In this document: piece after piece, positions 11,601 to 22,440 of the stretch
Numbering within the stretch: position 1 is the first letter of the stretch
Layout of the letters: each line of letters opens with the position of its first letter
NCBI GenBank assembly: GCA_963969365.1
Contig: OZ017746.1
Coordinates: 1,240,001-1,304,000, forward strand
Direction of reading: 5' to 3'
From: Asterochloris sp. CNOR1
Taxonomy: Eukaryota; Chlorophyta; Trebouxiophyceae; Trebouxiales; Trebouxiaceae
DNA length: 64,000 nt
Made by a program: the position numbers and the translations under genes
Notes under the pieces: model-generated
The model's input: only the letters and a program-made list of their open reading frames with translations
Database searches by the model: none
Told to the model about the DNA's origin: nothing

Positions 11601-12992
11601 GCCATGTTGCTGACCTGCACTGTGAGGCTGGGTCAGCATAACCAGCCGGTCTGTGCAGCCTGCTGATGACTTTCACTACATGGTCTACAGCAGGTGTTTC
11701 ACGCTAGCATGCAGAAGCTCAATGCTGTGGGCAGCGGGGTGCAGCGCTGCTGGTACTAGGCACCACCAAAGATTGCTCACAGCGGTTCCTGCAGATGCTT
11801 CACAGCAGACTGTGCACAGGCAGCACTATGTGCCAGCTGGCCCCCCTGCAGCCTGAAAGTGGCTGTGCAGATTCACATGCGGCATGTGCGCACCTCCTCG
11901 CTATCTTGCTGGGAAGGCCCCTCATCTGAGGACTCCTCGTCACTGCTGCTCTCGGCAGGTCCAGCCAGGCCTCTGCAGCAGGCTGCCAGGCTGCGGTGGT
12001 GTCTTACATGGTGAGGACAATGCAGGAGAGAGCCAGCCTGTTTGCAAGGCGCATGCAGAAATAAATGCCCCAGCTAGCATTGGGACGCACCTGACACGCG
12101 CCCAGCGCTCTGCAGCAAACGCAGCATCGCTGTCTTCATTGTTTTCACTGCCCTCACTGGCAGAAGTGGCATGTACCTCAGCGTCTGAAGGGGGACACAA
12201 CACAGTCAGTGGCAAGCCTACGTCAGCATGTGAGGCAATCTAGGCCGCTGGAGCAAAGGGGTACCAGCACAGCAGCATCACAAAGTCGCATTACAAGGTA
12301 TTGTGCAGAGCACATACCTGCTGCAATCAAGTCTAGCTGCTCAGGCCGTGCTGCAGCAGGCTCCTCTTCCGCAGCGCTGCCCTTCTTGCGCTTGCCCAGC
12401 ACCTGTGCCTTTCTGGCTGCTCCAGAGGGCTTGGCAGCATCAGGCGTCCGAACAGGTGCAGGCGCCACAGCCTTCTGGGCTGCCTGCCCCTTCTGCTCCT
12501 GCTGCTCGCCAGCGCCAGCCTGCAGCAATGTCATGATCATGGCCGCAGCCTGCCTGCGGTCCAGGCTTTGCAGGACAAGAGCAGCTCCCAACACCAGAGC
12601 TGCCGCTGACAGGCCATCTGGACTGCGTGGCGCATGCACCTGGTCTCTGAGTTTGTAGTACTTGTGCATGTCCTCCCTGTTCTTATTCTTGACGACTTTG
12701 CGGCCGCGCTTGTCTACAGTGGGTCCCTGCTGGAAGGCTGGGTCGTTGAACATCCCTGCACACAGCGTTACTTGCGGGATTGTCAAGGCGGCAGAGCATC
12801 ACAAAGCAACTGGCAGGACATGTCTCTATGGCTGGTACACAGCAGCATACCTTGGAAGCGCTTGTCGATCTCAATATGCTTCTTGGCCTTGGGAAACCGC
12901 TGAAAGCGAGGGTCCCACCTCACAGCATCGAATCTGGAGTCATCGGTATCAACAACACTGGGCTTGGATGGCTTGGCCATCTTGAACTGCAA
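5614..12992 (-). CDS. ESF1: ESF1-like pre-rRNA processing protein with NUC153 domain (many exons)
   Basis: ESF1 family proteins act in the nucleolus in early 18S rRNA maturation. The N-terminus (ATG at 12992, or 12980 giving MAKPSKPS) carries DSRFDAVRWDPRFQRFPKAK and NDPAFQQGPTVDKRGRKV, which is typical ESF1. A central part (about 11617-11368) has TRRLAVVDLDWDRIKAVDIL, the RRM-like core. An exon near 9900-9690 reads RLRYYYAIVDCADVATAARL and YDECDGLEFL. Acidic, Ser-rich and Lys-rich linkers follow. The last exon (about 5910-5614) contains DPTDPRFKRLKSTGAIAKI, the NUC153 motif, and ends in a basic tail. The order matches the family. First borders are 12992-12851 and 12755-12318. I did not resolve all exons of this 7.4-kb gene. 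One intron contains three partial copies of the preceding exon end. It shares a 160-bp divergent promoter region with the DNAAF5-like gene. Confidence 0.9.
10892..11420 (-). repeat. Four copies of an exon-end plus donor segment within ESF1
   Basis: The real exon ends near 11368 with the residues GLQRMAEEASMGPQ followed by GTGAGG. Three diverged copies of this ~45-base segment lie downstream in the intron. Copy 11141-11090 reads GLQVAEEASLWPQ then GTGAAC. Copy 11035-11005 reads EEEAFMGAQ then GTGATG. Copy 10946-10892 reads GLQYMAEEASVGQ with no clear donor. The shared bases cover both the coding end and, in two copies, the splice donor, so these look like tandem duplications of a 5' splice-site region. 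Some copies may be used as alternative exons. Confidence 0.75.
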
Positions 12993-13152
12993 ACAGCTAC
13001 CTCATAGGTCGATTGCTATCTGACAGCGGACTGTCTAAAGTCTGATCTCTCGTTTGCTGGGCAAGATTGCCTGTCATCTGCAGGCAATTTGATAAGCAGA
13101 GGTATGCAGTGACCTGACAGGCAGCTGTGCTGGCATTGACTGAGGCAGCAAC
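12993..13152. promoter_or_regulatory. Divergent promoter region ESF1 / DNAAF5
   Basis: Only 160 bases separate the two outward-facing start codons. The stretch must hold both 5' UTRs and the core promoters. I see no TATA box. The assignment rests on gene orientation alone. Confidence 0.5.
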
Positions 13153-16100
13153 ATGCCGAAGAAGTCGGTTGAGGACATCTGGAAGCAGCTCAATGCCAGC
13201 AGCAATCTGGCAAATCGCAGATCCGCTCCAGTACAGGATAAGCTGGGTTTAGCAACCCAGCTTGGCTTGCCAGCAGCCAATTGTGGCCAACAGCCTGCGG
13301 CCAGGCAGCAGCAGAATGTGCCTGTTCACTCTGATGGTGCACCTGCAGCTGGCATGGATCCTGAAAACATCAAGGCAAGTCCAAGAGCTGGCTTGGCTCC
13401 TTGGAAGTCTTGCGAAACAACACAGCCGCCTCACCGTCTTGCAGGCCAGCATACAGCGCGACATACAGTGCATCACAGACGCTGACAGGACTGTGAGAAG
13501 CACCGCGGTGGGCAAGACTATACTGTTGGTGTCCTGAGCCCCACCAAAGTTTGCTTGACAAGTTGCCAAACCTGCTGCAGGTTCAGCGCCTGCACGAGCG
13601 TCTGCTGCCTGCGTGTCACAATGTGCGACCTGCCTTCGAGGTGCTCCAGGTAACAGTCTGTCAGTGCTCAGTAGCAATCCCGCTTGTGTCCCTACAGCTG
13701 CTCCAACCTGACCCACCCATGCAGGATATCATCACCACCAGCGTGGCAGCACCGTTGTCCAAGATGCTGGCAGATCCAGCAGAGAAGGGCAGGGAGAGGG
13801 CTCTGCAGTTCTTTGCAGCGGCAGCACAGGTCAGGCAGTCCTTTTGGTACAGCTTTGGTAGCCATATGAAGGCAGCCAGTCCGCCTTGCATTGGCTGCTG
13901 CAACCCCTTGCGCCCAGCATGGTCTGAAGGTGGAACGTCTACCTTTCATGGCTGCTGCCCTCCCTTCTGCATGCCTTAGGGCCTCCTTTAAGACTCCACC
14001 TGCTGCAGGCGCTGCCCCAGCCAGAGGCCCTGCTGGTGCCCCTCGTGCCAACCATGGCAGCGCGCATGGGCCACCTCCCGGTGCAGGAGACCTCAGAGGA
14101 GGTCAAGCTGCTGCTGCAGGGCGTATTGCGGTGTCTGGCCAGCCGGGCAGGGCAGCACATGGGCCCTGTGGCTGATCACGTGGCCAGGCTGATCTGCAGG
14201 GCGCTGGAGGACCCCTTCCATGAGATCAAAAAGGCAAGCACTTGACGGTGTATGAGGCCTACTCTGCGCTCTGACATTTCTGCGGGCACTCTTTGCCTCA
14301 CGTTGAACGGAGACACTCGTGCCTGCCAACTGCTGCCATTCCATACCCTGACCAATTTCTGCTTCTGCTGTTTCCTACTCTGAGCCAGCTGCCTTCTGGC
14401 AAGTCTTGCCCTCTCATATGTCGCCCCACAGGCAGCCTAAGCAGCGGTGAAGAAGCTCTGGCAGCACGTCTTAGTCTGTTGGACCCAGCCAGCTACCCAG
14501 CTTGTTGCACAACAGTTGTACCACTGTCTCCGTCTGCGCACTGGATGGCAGCCACACACATCAACCCCAGCCTGCGACTGGACACTGCCAACTGTGCTGC
14601 AGCACCTGGGTGATGACCCGCTCTTTGACACTTTCCGCATTTGCACAGGTGGGCAGCGACACACTCGGCATCCTGAGCAGGCAGTTGGACGCAGCGGTCC
14701 TACAGCCCCTGGATGGTGACCTGCTGGCTGCCCTGCTGCCCAACCTGGGGCATGCACACTCCAGGGTGCGGGCGTCCACCCTGACAGCGCTGACTGCGCT
14801 GGTGCAGAAGGTGCGCTGGTCTGCATGCCTGCAAGTGCTGTTGCTGCCATCCACTGCAGCAGCTCGCTCAACAAGCATGGCATGCCGCAATTGCACATGA
14901 AGATGAGCAGTGGGTCGCTCAAGCTGCCGGCGCCTGGCTCACCTTTGCAGAGCATCCTTGGCGGCATGCTCCTGTTTGCTTTAATATGAAGGTCCACTCA
15001 AGGCTTCTGTGTCTTGCAGGGCATGTCAGAGGCCCTTGTTTCCAGCAAGGTGGTGCCGGCGCTTCAGCCAGTGGCAGGGGACAAGTCTGGTGCCGTGCGG
15101 CAGCAGTGCTTTGCTGCTGTTGCCCAGTGGCTGCAGCCCAGCCCGCTGTGGGAAGGCATCCCAGAGGACCCCGAGCGGGCTGCCCAGCACAGGGCTTTCA
15201 CCCGGCACCTGCTGCCCATCCTTGTCCTAGGCCTGACTGACGAGTCTCCAGAGCTGGCACAACAGACCCAGCAATGGGTGCAGCAGGCGAGCTGATCAGC
15301 GCTGCCTTCAGCCTGCACTGCTTATGCTGCTGGCCCACCAGCTGATGGTTTCTCCAGTGCATCAGGGGAGGGCTCAGGCTCAGTTACAGCACCGGAAGAG
15401 GTGTTGTGCAACTCAAGAGCATGCAGGCTTGTTCACAGTGACCATGTTGTGCCCTGCAGCATCAGAAAGTAGTGCAGATCTCAGGTTCAACAGCAACTGA
15501 GCATCCATGCCTGTGTCCCACAGGTCAGCAAGCTGTATCTCCCAGGAAGCTCCAGGGCCACTGATGGCAGGGATGCTGTGATGGAGGATCCTGCACCTGA
15601 TGCCGCAGCTGCGGGATTGCAGCAGGCATGGCTTGCCGGACGCCTGCCATTCACTCAGCCATATCAGGTGCGCCCATGAGCTGCTGCCATGCATCTACAG
15701 GCACAGTGCTGGACTGCTTGTATGTGCACACCACGCTGAAGCAACCTGGGTGCATCTCCTGGATGCAGGCGCCTCCAGAGGGCAGATCGCAGGCAATGCT
15801 TCAGGACCAGCTGCCTGGCCTGCTGCCAGATGTCATCATGAGCTTGAGGGCATGGACGGTCCAGACCCGCTTGGCAGGGGCACGCCTGCTGCAGTCAGTG
15901 CTCGTCCTGGCTCAGGCTGCAGCTGCACAGCAGCTTCAGGTCAGCTGGCGCACAAAGCAACCCTGGTCCTGTCTCTCATCTGCTCTTGCATGCATGTGAC
16001 CCTGACCGAGCTGCCAGCGTTTGTGTGAGACAAGAGTATTGCTGCACGGCACAGCAAGCCTGCAGCCTTAGCGGCGCACTACACATCTTCTATTACTACA

Positions 16101-19013
16101 GATGCTCCTGAACGCTCTGTGCTCGGCCATTGGAGACGATGAGCCCACAGTAGCGCAGCACCTGGTCAGAGCCGCGCAGGCCCTGGGCGCCTTTGTCCCT
16201 GTGGGGCTGTGGCTCCCACTCAGTGTGGAAGCTGTCACAGCTGAGAAGGCAGGGCCAGCGCAGCGGGCCAACGCGCTGGTGGTGTTCTCCAGCATGTTGC
16301 ATGCTGCAGGTGTGCTGGGCAGCGCATCCTGCTCTGCTGGCCCTCAAGAGAGCTGCAGGCTGCATTCACTGCGACCTGTCAGTGCTCTGGGACAGTGTGA
16401 AAGCAGGTTCTGCAGCCTTGCACCAGTTTTCTGATGCCATCAGAAGGACAGAGAGATGCGAACGGTGGCCATATGTCGCATGCAGGGTTGGTGCATCAGC
16501 AAATGTCTGCCTCAGATGCCGACCTGCTGGCTCAAGGCCTCTGCAGTGAGGACTTGAGGCAGGCCATGGCGGGGCAGGCAGCGGTGCAGCATCAGCTCCT
16601 GGCTGTCGTCATCAACACCGTGGCACTTGCAGGTGAGAATGACGGCAGTCTTCCTCCCTGGTGTGTCTGACTATCTGTTAAATGTGGTGTGAGCAACTCA
16701 TGCAACTTCAGACGTCGTAAGTGTGCACACAGGGCCATTGCACAAGCTTGACTCAGCTTCATGATGTCCTCATCAGTGAGCCTGGCGTCTCAAAAACTCC
16801 ATTGTTTAGCTTTAGGTCAGTTTGAGCATTAGATCCTTGCAGCCAGTCCAGTACTGACAGTGTGAGATCGTGTGAGCAAGTCCATTCGCGTCTGGTGGAG
16901 ATCTGATTCGAAGCTAGACACAATGAGACTATCAAAAGATGGTGACTGCCTCCGTTTTTGCACATTTGATTTGCTCCCTGACTCATCCCCCTGGATCTGG
17001 GGGGCAGCAACCAGTGATTGAACCAAGGTCACCAGATATGCAGTGGTGTGGTGCTGCCTCTGTGACGTTTGACAGAATGCAGTCTCAGTGCAGGGCAGGC
17101 CTGCGTGCACTGCAGTGGGCGCCTGTGGCAGGTGCTGCTCCAGCTGCAGGCAGAAGGCGCCTCAGAGACGCTGCAGGGGCAGGCACAGCTGGCGACCCAG
17201 CAGCTGGCAGCCGCTTGCAGCCTGCCAGGGGCACAGGCCCTGGCAGCGCTCCATGCACCTGACCTTCTGGGCGGCCTGGCTTCCAAGGTGAGGGTGCTGG
17301 TCACTATGTGGGAGACCTTCAGGCTCCAAGAATGCAGTTTGCCTCTTCAGCAGGATGCTGCCCAGGTGTCTGCCAGCCAGATTCCAAGCCTGAGCAGGTG
17401 CAGGTGCAGTTCCTGGCTGCCTCAGCGGGCCAAGTCGTGCCCCTGGGTGGTCCCCAATGCCAAGGGCTGGCTGGCTGCGTGCAGGACCCAGCATCCTGGA
17501 CGGCTGGGCAGCCCGACTACCGCCTTTTTGCGGCGCTGGTACTCACGCTGCCCCCCGAGACGCTGCAGCAGCTGCTCCCTGTCATCACGTCCGTCCTGCA
17601 TGAGTGCATCGCAGACCCTGAAAGGTGCGCCGGGCTGTCTCGGGCTGCAGGGTGACCTGCACGGCAGTCACCCTCAGAAGGATAGTGCAGCTGGTGCAGG
17701 CGAGCGTCCCCTTCACCCCGAATGTACGGCAGCACTCCCTGGAGCCTGCATGACCAGCTCATTCTTCAACCTGCCTGACCTTTCCTGACATGGTGAATCG
17801 GTGCAAGCCCTTTCTCGTCTGCATCTTTGCGCAGGCGGCACTTGCTGACCCAAGGTGCCAGCCAATGTGACTGCATGAACAGCACATCTCCCCTCTTGAA
17901 AGGTGCCGCCACCTGCAGGGACCCCTCGCTGCGCCTGAGCGCCTTGCAGCTGACAGAGCGCGTCCTGGCTGATAGCAGCAGGGCTGTGGCACTTCGCGGA
18001 GCCCCTACAGCAGCACTGGCGCAGAAGGCCATTCTGCCGGCCCTCGTCTGGAGGGCAGGCAAGACGGCTGCCGCGGTGCGCTTTGCTGCGGTGGCCGCGC
18101 TGGCCTCCATGCTGCAGCAGCAGCTGCTGGGGCAGGCAGGGCTGGCAGGACTGCTGGGGGAGGGACGTCTCCTGCCGGGACTACTGCAGGCAAGTGTACT
18201 CTGCTCCATCACCAGGCGCAGTACGCTTGCACTGCATCTGGGCCTGGGCACGTGCTGACTGGGTCGGCACCATAGGCTGGAGGGCTGTTAGGCGCACCTG
18301 CCTGTGCCGAGCGGTGCACCTGTGCTGCCATGTTAGCATGTTTCCTGACAGCCTGCTTATGATGAGCAGGACTGAGGCTTGCTTGTCTCAGCTGCTGTGC
18401 TGATCTCCATATGCTCATGGAGACCCCATCTGCTTGAGCATCCGAGCTTGATCAGTCTGCCCTGTATGACATGCCTGTGCTGCTGCTGCAGTGAGCAATC
18501 AGCTCGCCAGCCAGCTGAGCTGTTGTGGCTACCTCAACCCATGTAGCCTCATGTCTGCAGAGCATGGAGGAGGAGTATTATGCAGACACCCGCAACATGG
18601 CCTGTCACGGAGTGAAGGCCATGCTGGCAGGTGCTGCTGACGTACTGTCTGACGAGCAGCGCCGCGCGCTGTACCCCGAGCTCATAAAGCGGCTCGATGA
18701 TAGCAACAACTCTGTTCGAATCACAGTTTGCGGAGCACTGAAGCTGTATGTCACCCGCCTCCTGTCGCCCTCAGACAGCACAGCTGCCCAGTACATGCTG
18801 CCCATCCTTCTGCTGCACATGGATGATGCAGACCAGAATGTACAGGAAGCTGTTTGCCAGGTTGTATGCAGCCTGGCGGCTGTCAGGCCCAACCTTGTGG
18901 CTGAGGAGACTGCCAAGGTACAGCAGCATCACCATGCCCAACAGTTTTGCGAGAACGTCCTTGCTGCATGTCGAGGGCAATCAAACAATTCCACACCTGA
19001 TGCAACGAGCTGA
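13153..19013 (+). CDS. DNAAF5: Dynein axonemal assembly factor 5 (HEATR2-like), HEAT-repeat protein
   Basis: DNAAF5/HEATR2 is a cytoplasmic HEAT-repeat factor needed to pre-assemble axonemal dynein arms. The gene opens with MPKKSVEDIWKQL (exon 13153-13374), followed by ASIQRDIQCITDADRTVRST (13445-13507). Helical HEAT exons then continue (around 13990-14233, 14650-14807, 15021-15289, 16102-16309, 17500-17625). The C-terminal third is the clearest. LVWRAGKTAAAVRFAAVAAL (exon ending 18189) and the exon from 18561 with YPELIKRLDDSNNSVRI, LLLHMDDADQNVQEAV and QQFCENVLAAC match the family ending in order and spacing. The stop is at 19011-19013. At least three introns use GC donors (13375, 14234, 18190). 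Not every middle exon could be joined by eye, so a break there cannot be excluded. The family has no known role outside cilia, so this suggests flagellated cells. Confidence 0.85.
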
Positions 19014-20308
19014 ATGATATTCAAAGCTCTTCTGACTTCTGAGACCCTCATTAAATGAGCAGTGTCAAAATTTGCTGCATGTTCACTGCCAATTAGGAAT
19101 GTCAGCGTCGGCAGGGTGACACCCATACGAGCTATAGCACAGGCTTCATCAGGCAGTTTCACACCATGCTGCGCCAAAATAAGCAAAGTGTAAGGCTTTG
19201 CTTTCACCACACAAGACCTGGCACAAAGTTAGCTCACAAAAAGTGCACCAGGGGCAAGGGGGACTGCGAAAGCGCCCACTGTCCAGCTGCACATTGAAAT
19301 TGGCTGCAGCATGGACGCAATAAGCCTATTCTCCAGGGCTGCAACAGAGCTGCAGAGGCAGCACCATGGCTGAACTGTGCTCTTTGACTCTGTTAAGAAA
19401 AGCAAAGCATCAAACGCTCAAGAGTGTCTGATCTGATAGATGCCAGCAGTGTGCACAGGTTGTGGCCTGACAATGCTGCTTGCATGTTCTACCATATGGA
19501 TACTACTGGGGACGATGCACTGTGACAGCTCTGGTTGCACCACACTGCAGCTCGATCATGGCCTGAGCTGAGGGGCTGCCCCTCGATTCCATCTTGAGCA
19601 TCCTGCATCTGATGCCATGAGGCATGACAAGCCTCATCAGAGCAAAGAGGATGGCTGCCATGCAGAGGTCTGTTCAGGCTTTGCCGACGCTCATGTGGCC
19701 TGCCACAGGTCAATGCTGCCCTCAGGGTAGCTGCGCACCACATTGCTCACAAGCAGTCTGGCCAGCCCTATGGCTCACAGCAAGCAAGGCCAGGAAACTG
19801 CTCTCAATGCGACTCAGTCAGCAGACGCCCACAGCTCTGCCAAGTAGGAGGCTGTCTGCAAACGAAGCAGGACTGATGAGCTGTTCCAGTTGCAGACCAT
19901 GACAGTGCTTGGTTTCAGGTCCTGAGTAAGGCTGCTCCTGGGCATTGCAGTTGGCCAGCTATGTGAACTCTAATCATGCAGCTGTGGCCACCACCACGGG
20001 TACCTGTCTGGAATTTGGCCGTCCCAGAGCAGGGGATCTGACAGCAGCCTTGGATTCTCTCATATGAAGCATTTCCCGACAAACCTATGCAAATCAATGC
20101 ACGATGGCGTTTCAGAAAGAAGGGTAACTTCAGCAGAGGCTTCTGTGGTCCCATGCCGATGAGGGATGGCAGCTAGGAAGCTGGACAGGAGATCATGTCC
20201 CCTCAGGTGCCCCAGTCTTGGAGAGGCTAATCGCACAGCTCTGGGCAGTGCTCGATGACAGCAGGCCTGGCCTCTTGCAATACCAGGCATTGTCTGATCT
20301 GGAAGCAT
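19014..20308. other. Gene-poor stretch after DNAAF5
   Basis: A candidate TGTAA poly(A) signal for DNAAF5 lies at 19189-19193. The first ~450 bases are AT-richer than the surroundings. From about 19600 there are short open stretches (for example an ATG at 19618 followed by 31 codons to a GT donor near 19709, and VLERLIAQLWAVLDDSRPG at 20215-20271) that could be 5' exons of the next gene. I could not connect them with confidence. Confidence 0.4.
19189..19193 (+). terminator. Candidate TGTAA poly(A) signal of DNAAF5
   Basis: TGTAA lies 176 bases after the DNAAF5 stop on the coding strand, in AT-richer sequence. It fits the chlorophyte consensus, but a five-base match alone is weak. Confidence 0.4.
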
Positions 20309-21320
20309 GTTGCTGCAGAGGCTGCGCCACTATGCCACAACCTTCGATGGTGACAAGCTGGAGTTCACTGCCACCATACCAGGTGCAGGCCTGCTTGCCG
20401 CACAGTTCATTGCACATCCCAGGCGTGTTGCTACCTTACGCACACTGCCTGCATCAAGCTCATGCTGTCTCAGCCAGTGTCTCTATGCAGATGACTGCAG
20501 TGCTGATGATGTGGAAATCATGCTCTCCCATCAGCGGCTGGATCTGCGCATCAGGAACGAGTCACTGCTGGTGCGCCTGTACGCTGCCTATGAATGGTGA
20601 TATAGCCAGGAGCTGCTCTGCGTCACTTGCACCGTCCCTGATGTCCTTCTGCCTGTGCAGACTTTGCCGCTGTCTTGCTCTGTCAAACGCTCCTCAGCTG
20701 AGGTCAGCTTCCACGAGAGGACTCACAAGCTCAAGGTATGCTGGTGTGTGGCAGCCTGCATGAGCAGGCAAAGTCAGTGCGTGCGGTTGGATCAGCCCTG
20801 CCAGGCTTGCAGCTCTGTGCCCCTGCTGCTTTGCCAACCTGCGTCTGAGTGTGCCTGCAGGTGGTGGCAGACCTGTTGCCCGAAGGAGAAGAACCCTCCA
20901 GTAGCGTGGATGGCAGCGCACCCAGAGAGTCTGGCCCGAAGTCGCCCCCCAGTAGCGCAGCAGCTGGCGGGCAGTCAGAGGCCCAGCACAGCAGGAGGGC
21001 ACCTGCAAATGCTGCAGAGCGGCACGATGAACAGGGTGGCGTGCAGGAGGAGCCTCCCTTGAGCTTTGGCGCCACTGACGACATTGCCAGGCGGCAGCCC
21101 CAGCGGCGCAAGGGGCCGACTGCTGGCTCAGCTTTTGGCCCATGGACACCCAACATCAGCAGCTCCAGCTCTGCGCAGGTGACCAGTTGGTGTCGTAGGT
21201 CTCTGCTTAAGCTGTGGTCCTGGAGGACTTTGCATTGCAGTGATCTGGGACGCCACAAAGAAGCAGCTCACTCAGCCCTCCTCTGATGGATGTGCCCTCC
21301 AGGTTGAGGATCTCTTGCTG
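20309..21320 (+). CDS. Possible CS/PIH1 C-terminal-domain protein
   Basis: Three consecutive exon-like segments read together as a beta-sandwich resembling the CS-like domain at the C-terminus of PIH1-family proteins (DNAAF2, DNAAF6, PIH1D1). These are DGDKLEFTATIP (near 20350), DDVEIMLSHQRLDLRIRNE (near 20510-20565), and LPLSCSVKRSSAEVSFHER followed by KLKVVADLLPEG (20660-20890, across an intron ending in GCAG). The pattern of alternating hydrophobic strands ending in a K-L-x-V-x-L type strand fits. A Ser/Pro/Glu-rich tail follows to about 21178. I could not find the N-terminal PIH domain, so both start and family are uncertain. If correct, its position beside the DNAAF5-like gene would put two dynein-assembly co-chaperone genes side by side. 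It may also be part of the gene downstream. Confidence 0.35.
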
Positions 21321-21382
21321 CTCTTCTGGTGTCGGGTGAAAGGTTATTTGACTAAGACCTGGAGCGGCATGTCTGGCTTCAG

Positions 21383-22440
21383 GTGCTCCATGCTGGCAGC
21401 AGCACTCAGGGAGACACTGTGTCTGCGGCAGGACCCGAGCAGGACAGCTCAAAGGCTCCCACAGGGCACACTGCAGCACCCATTGCACAGAGGGCCGGGG
21501 GGAGCGGCAGACTCCAAGCAGGCAGTGTGTGGGGTGCCCAGAGGCCGCCATATGAGACCAGGGGTTCCCTTCCCAGCCTGAAGGATCCCGTAGAGGCAGG
21601 ACCCAGACACCCGCCTGCAGGGCAAGGCTCAAGGTTGGCAGGGTCAATGGGCAGCAGCCGCGCCCAGGCAGGCAGCTCAGGGGCTGTGCGGAGTCCGGCA
21701 TCCGAAGATAGGGACTCTGCACCACTACTGGAGGATCCAGCAGAGGCACATCCCAGGCAGCTCCCTGTGAGACTCGCATCACAAGCGGCAACAGCCACTG
21801 CAAGCATGGCAGGGGAGGGCGCTGCAGCAGGGGCAGGTAGCGGCTGTTCCCAGGCAGGCAACGCCTGGAGTGCCCAGCGCTCAGCACCTGAGAGTGGGAA
21901 CTCACACCCCCAGCCAGGTGTGAGGGATCCTGAAGACTTGAAGCCCTGGCAGCTGCCGGCACGGCCTGGCAACTCTCCAGCGGCGCTGGGCAGTGCGCCT
22001 CTGGCAGGCCAGGGCCCTGCTGCCCCAGCAGCAGCCGCAGTCGACAGCCATGCTGGCAGTGTCCTGGCAGGGGGTGCACAGGTTGCCCAGACAGGATGCA
22101 CGTGGGGTGCTCGGTGCCCTGCGTCAGAGAGTGGCATTTTCATGCCAGGCCTGGAGGACCCAAAAGAGGTGGAGCAGGCGGCAGCCCGCAGCAGCACAGG
22201 CTGGGTTGGCTTGCATCAGGCAGCTAGCAGCAGCTCAATGGCAGATTGGGCCGGCAACAGCTCAACTTCTGGCCAGGCAGGGAGCAGCTTGCATGCTGGT
22301 CAGGCAGGCAGCAGCACAGGTCCAGGCTGGGCCGGCTGCCAGCCAAACTTCAGCCAAGCAGGCACCACCTCAGCCTCAGACCTGGGCGGGTCCAGCTCAG
22401 CTTCAGGCCGGGTCGGTGGGACCCAGGGCGCCAGGGCAGA
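21383..22440 (+). repeat. Coding degenerate repeats in the J-protein N-terminus
   Basis: Two repeat types are visible in the translation. Type A is a roughly 60-residue unit seen about four times, each with a W-G/S-A-x-R/C motif followed by a proline-rich LEDP/LKDP phrase (examples SVWGAQRPPYETRGS, AWSAQRSAPESGNS, TWGARCPASESGIF). Type B is a shorter 10-12-residue unit with the pattern WAGxSSxSGQAGSS, repeated about seven times between 22240 and 22430. The region is predicted to be disordered. Confidence 0.7.

Noticed and set aside
18929-19210. A 93-codon minus-strand frame (MVKAKPYTLLILAQHGVKLP and on) that looks protein-like.
   Set aside because: It overlaps the well-supported last exon of the DNAAF5-like gene on the opposite strand, lies mostly in AT-rich 3' flank, and resembles no family I know.
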